This document shows positions 62,348 through 64,000 of a DNA stretch of 64,000 nucleotides, piece by piece; position 1 is the first letter of the stretch, and every line of letters starts with the position of its first letter. The translations under genes and the position numbers were made by a program. This DNA comes from Umezawaea tangerina (lineage in GTDB: Bacteria; Actinomycetota; Actinomycetes; Mycobacteriales; Pseudonocardiaceae). The notes beneath the pieces are model-generated. The model ran no database searches and was not told the origin of the DNA. It saw nothing but the letters and a program-made list of their open reading frames with translations. Where the stretch lies: contig NZ_PVTF01000008.1 of NCBI RefSeq assembly GCF_003002815.1, forward strand, positions 310,001 through 374,000, read 5' to 3'.

Positions 62348-63595
62348 TCAGCCGCCCGCGACCGGTGCGGTGGCCCGCGTCCGGCACAGCGACCGGGCTG
62401 CCACACCGGCCACCGCCGCCGCGACCCCGAGCCCGATCCAGCCCGACCACTCGCTCCCGACCACGATGAGCGTGACGACCGCGGGCCCGGCGAAGGTCAT
62501 GAACCCCTCACCGATGGCGAAGACCGACAGGTAACGACCCCGCCTGCCGTCCGGGGCGAGGGCGAGGGGAACGCTCCACCCCGCCGCCGAGCTGAAGATC
62601 TCGGCGATCGTGAGACCGACCACCCCGACGACCATGCACAGCACGGCCACCGCCGTGCCGCCCGCGGCCGCCAGCACGAACATCGCGCAGCCCACCAGCA
62701 GTGCCACTCCGCTGAACAGGTAGGCCCGGCCCGCTCCACCGAGGGTCCTGGCCATCCGGCCGAGACCGACCTGCAGCAGCACGATCAGCACGGTGTTCAG
62801 GGCGAACAGCAGCCCGACGAGCGCCGCCGGAGCGGAGGTCCGGGTCGTGAGCCAGACGGGCACACCCACCAGCAGCGCCGAGTTCCCGGCGAGGAACACC
62901 GCGTTGAGGGCGGCGAGCAGGAGGAAACGCCGATCGCGCAACACCCTCCGGTCCGCCCCGCGGTCCGACGTCCCCGCCTCGACGTGGTGACCGTCGGCGG
63001 GCAGCGTCCTGACGAGCAGCGCGCCCACCACGTAGGACACCGCGTTGGCCCACACGACCGCGAGGTAGGCGGCGCGGCTGTCCACGACGATCGCCGCGGT
63101 GGCCCCCAGGTTGCCGATGCCGACGGCGAGGTTGCGGATCGCGTTGAGCCCGGACAGCATCCGGATCCGGTCCTCCTCGCCCGCCATGCCCGCGACCACC
63201 ATCGTCCGCGCCGAACGCGCGGCCTGCGACGAGATCCGGTCGAGGCACACGAGCGGGACGAAGACGCCGACGGAGTGCACCAACGGGTAGGCCAGGTAGA
63301 CGGCGGTCCTGAGGGCGTACGACGCGACCAGGACCAGCCGCGGGTCGTACCGGTCCAGCACGCGCCCCGCCAGGGGCGTCATGGCGACCGAGGCGATGCC
63401 CCCGCAGGTCAGGCCCAGCCCCACCGTGGCCACGTCGAGTCCCGCGCTGCGGGTGAAGAACAGCACCATCACCGGCAGGAACAGCCCGGAGCCGAGCGAG
63501 TCGACGAACGACCCGATCGCCAGCCTGCGCCGAGGTCCGTCCGTGAAGACGTCGCTGCCGATGGACGCCCGCCACAGCCTGCCCACCCCGGTCAT
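62348..63595 (-). CDS. MFS transporter
   Basis: This protein of about 415 residues has twelve membrane segments. The MFS-type loop AGRVLDRYDPRLVLVASY and the C-terminal GRRGRYLSVFAIGEG match MDR-type exporters and are similar in style to the region A exporter. It is convergent with the third aminotransferase, with a ten-base gap. It is probably the exporter or resistance pump of region D. Confidence 0.88.
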   Translation of the reverse strand: MTGVGRLWRASIGSDVFTDGPRRRLAIGSFVDSLGSGLFLPVMVLFFTRSAGLDVATVGLGLTCGGIASVAMTPLAGRVLDRYDPRLVLVASYALRTAVYLAYPLVHSVGVFVPLVCLDRISSQAARSARTMVVAGMAGEEDRIRMLSGLNAIRNLAVGIGNLGATAAIVVDSRAAYLAVVWANAVSYVVGALLVRTLPADGHHVEAGTSDRGADRRVLRDRRFLLLAALNAVFLAGNSALLVGVPVWLTTRTSAPAALVGLLFALNTVLIVLLQVGLGRMARTLGGAGRAYLFSGVALLVGCAMFVLAAAGGTAVAVLCMVVGVVGLTIAEIFSSAAGWSVPLALAPDGRRGRYLSVFAIGEGFMTFAGPAVVTLIVVGSEWSGWIGLGVAAAVAGVAARSLCRTRATAPVAGG

Positions 63596-63773
63596 GCCGA
63601 CCGCCCGCGCACGTGCCCGTCACCCATAAGCCAAGCCCCCGGTGTTCGTCGCCCGCCCCTCCACGACGCCTGTTCTGGCATCATGGCACACCGGGGGGCG
63701 CTCGTCGCGCAGGTCGGATCCGACCGACCGACACCGTGGAACTTCTTTCCCACCAACGAATTCAGGGGGATCA

Positions 63774-64000
63774 ATGGGTTTGCCGCGTCTGCTGGTGGTG
63801 GATGGGATGGGCGGGGCCTCGCCGCGCGACTACCTGAGGTCGCTGGCTCCGCTGGCCGAGCTGAAGGTGGTCTACTCGCCGCCACCGTTCCCCGATCTGG
63901 CCGCGCAGAAGGAACGCGAGCTGGCCGCGCGGGCGGACACCGTCGAAGTGGTGACGGCCCACCGTCCCGACGACGTGGCGGAGGTCGTCGAACGCACAGC
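63774..64000 (+). CDS. start of a gene, possibly ATP-grasp ligase (3'-partial)
   Basis: Seventy-five codons begin MGLPRLLVVDGMGGASPRDYLR after a CAGGGGGA ribosome site and run off the window. The N-terminal beta-alpha pattern with LKVVYSPPPF resembles the pre-ATP-grasp domain of carboxylate-amine ligases. The catalytic part is outside the window, so this is a guess. It diverges from the MFS gene. Confidence 0.45.
   Translation, partial: MGLPRLLVVDGMGGASPRDYLRSLAPLAELKVVYSPPPFPDLAAQKERELAARADTVEVVTAHRPDDVAEVVERT

Noticed and set aside
59467-62406. 979-codon minus-strand frame over the MaoC and DegT genes
   Set aside because: Composition typical of antisense shadow; the opposite strand encodes enzymes with intact motifs and overlapping starts.

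Overview
The window is very GC-rich with strong G/C bias at third codon positions, dense GTGA/ATGA start-stop overlaps, many GTG starts, a StrR-family regulator, LuxR-type and MocR regulators and several secreted enzymes. This fits a filamentous actinomycete. A member of the Pseudonocardiales (Saccharothrix/Actinosynnema/Lentzea type) is my guess, and the species cannot be fixed from the sequence. I saw no tRNA, rRNA, transposase or CRISPR array.

Region A (1-12.3 kb, + strand) is one tightly coupled operon, cut by the left edge. It encodes an APH-type kinase, a methyltransferase, an adenylosuccinate-lyase-family enzyme, a GNAT acetyltransferase, a class-C26 glutamine amidotransferase, an MFS exporter, a 566-residue protein of unknown family, an amidase, a glutamine-synthetase-like ligase and two FemAB-like acyltransferases. 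The lyase + GNAT + amidase + GS-like set matches the enzyme set known to handle acetylhydrazine and gamma-glutamylhydrazide in fosfazinomycin and kinamycin biosynthesis. I therefore propose a hydrazine/hydrazide natural-product locus.

Region B (12.3-42.6 kb) is a mosaic of regulator/target pairs. It begins with a small membrane protein, a LAL regulator and a multicopper oxidase. Next comes a probable rifamycin-resistance operon (GT1 glycosyltransferase plus HelR-like RNA polymerase recycling factor) behind a sequence very close to the rifamycin-associated element. Then follow MocR/EamA, TetR, AraC, an AA10 polysaccharide monooxygenase behind a CebR-like box, a LysR circuit with two matching operators, MerR/secreted peptidase, TetR, Gfo/Idh, a secreted epoxide-hydrolase-like enzyme, Lrp/FAD-monooxygenase, a SigE-type sigma factor with a probable anti-sigma protein, and GntR/DUF1648.

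Region C (42.7-54.3 kb) is a second biosynthetic locus. It has a RibD-type deaminase, a StrR-like regulator, a flavin-reductase-like protein, a 13-codon Arg-rich mini-ORF before an attenuator-like hairpin, two WD/propeller proteins, an MFS exporter, GTP cyclohydrolase II, an FGE-sulfatase-domain protein and an AraC regulator. Deaminase + GCH II + WD protein + FGE-domain protein is the toxoflavin (ToxE/B/C/D) set, so a pyrimidotriazine (7-azapteridine) is predicted. No methyltransferase is in this block.

Region D (54.4-64 kb, cut by the right edge) is a third locus. It has three DegT-type aminotransferases (the first with Asn in place of the PLP lysine), a free acyl carrier protein, a free AMP-forming ligase, two long MaoC-like hydratases, an MFS exporter and the start of another gene. 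An amine-bearing, ACP-tethered product of unknown structure is inferred.
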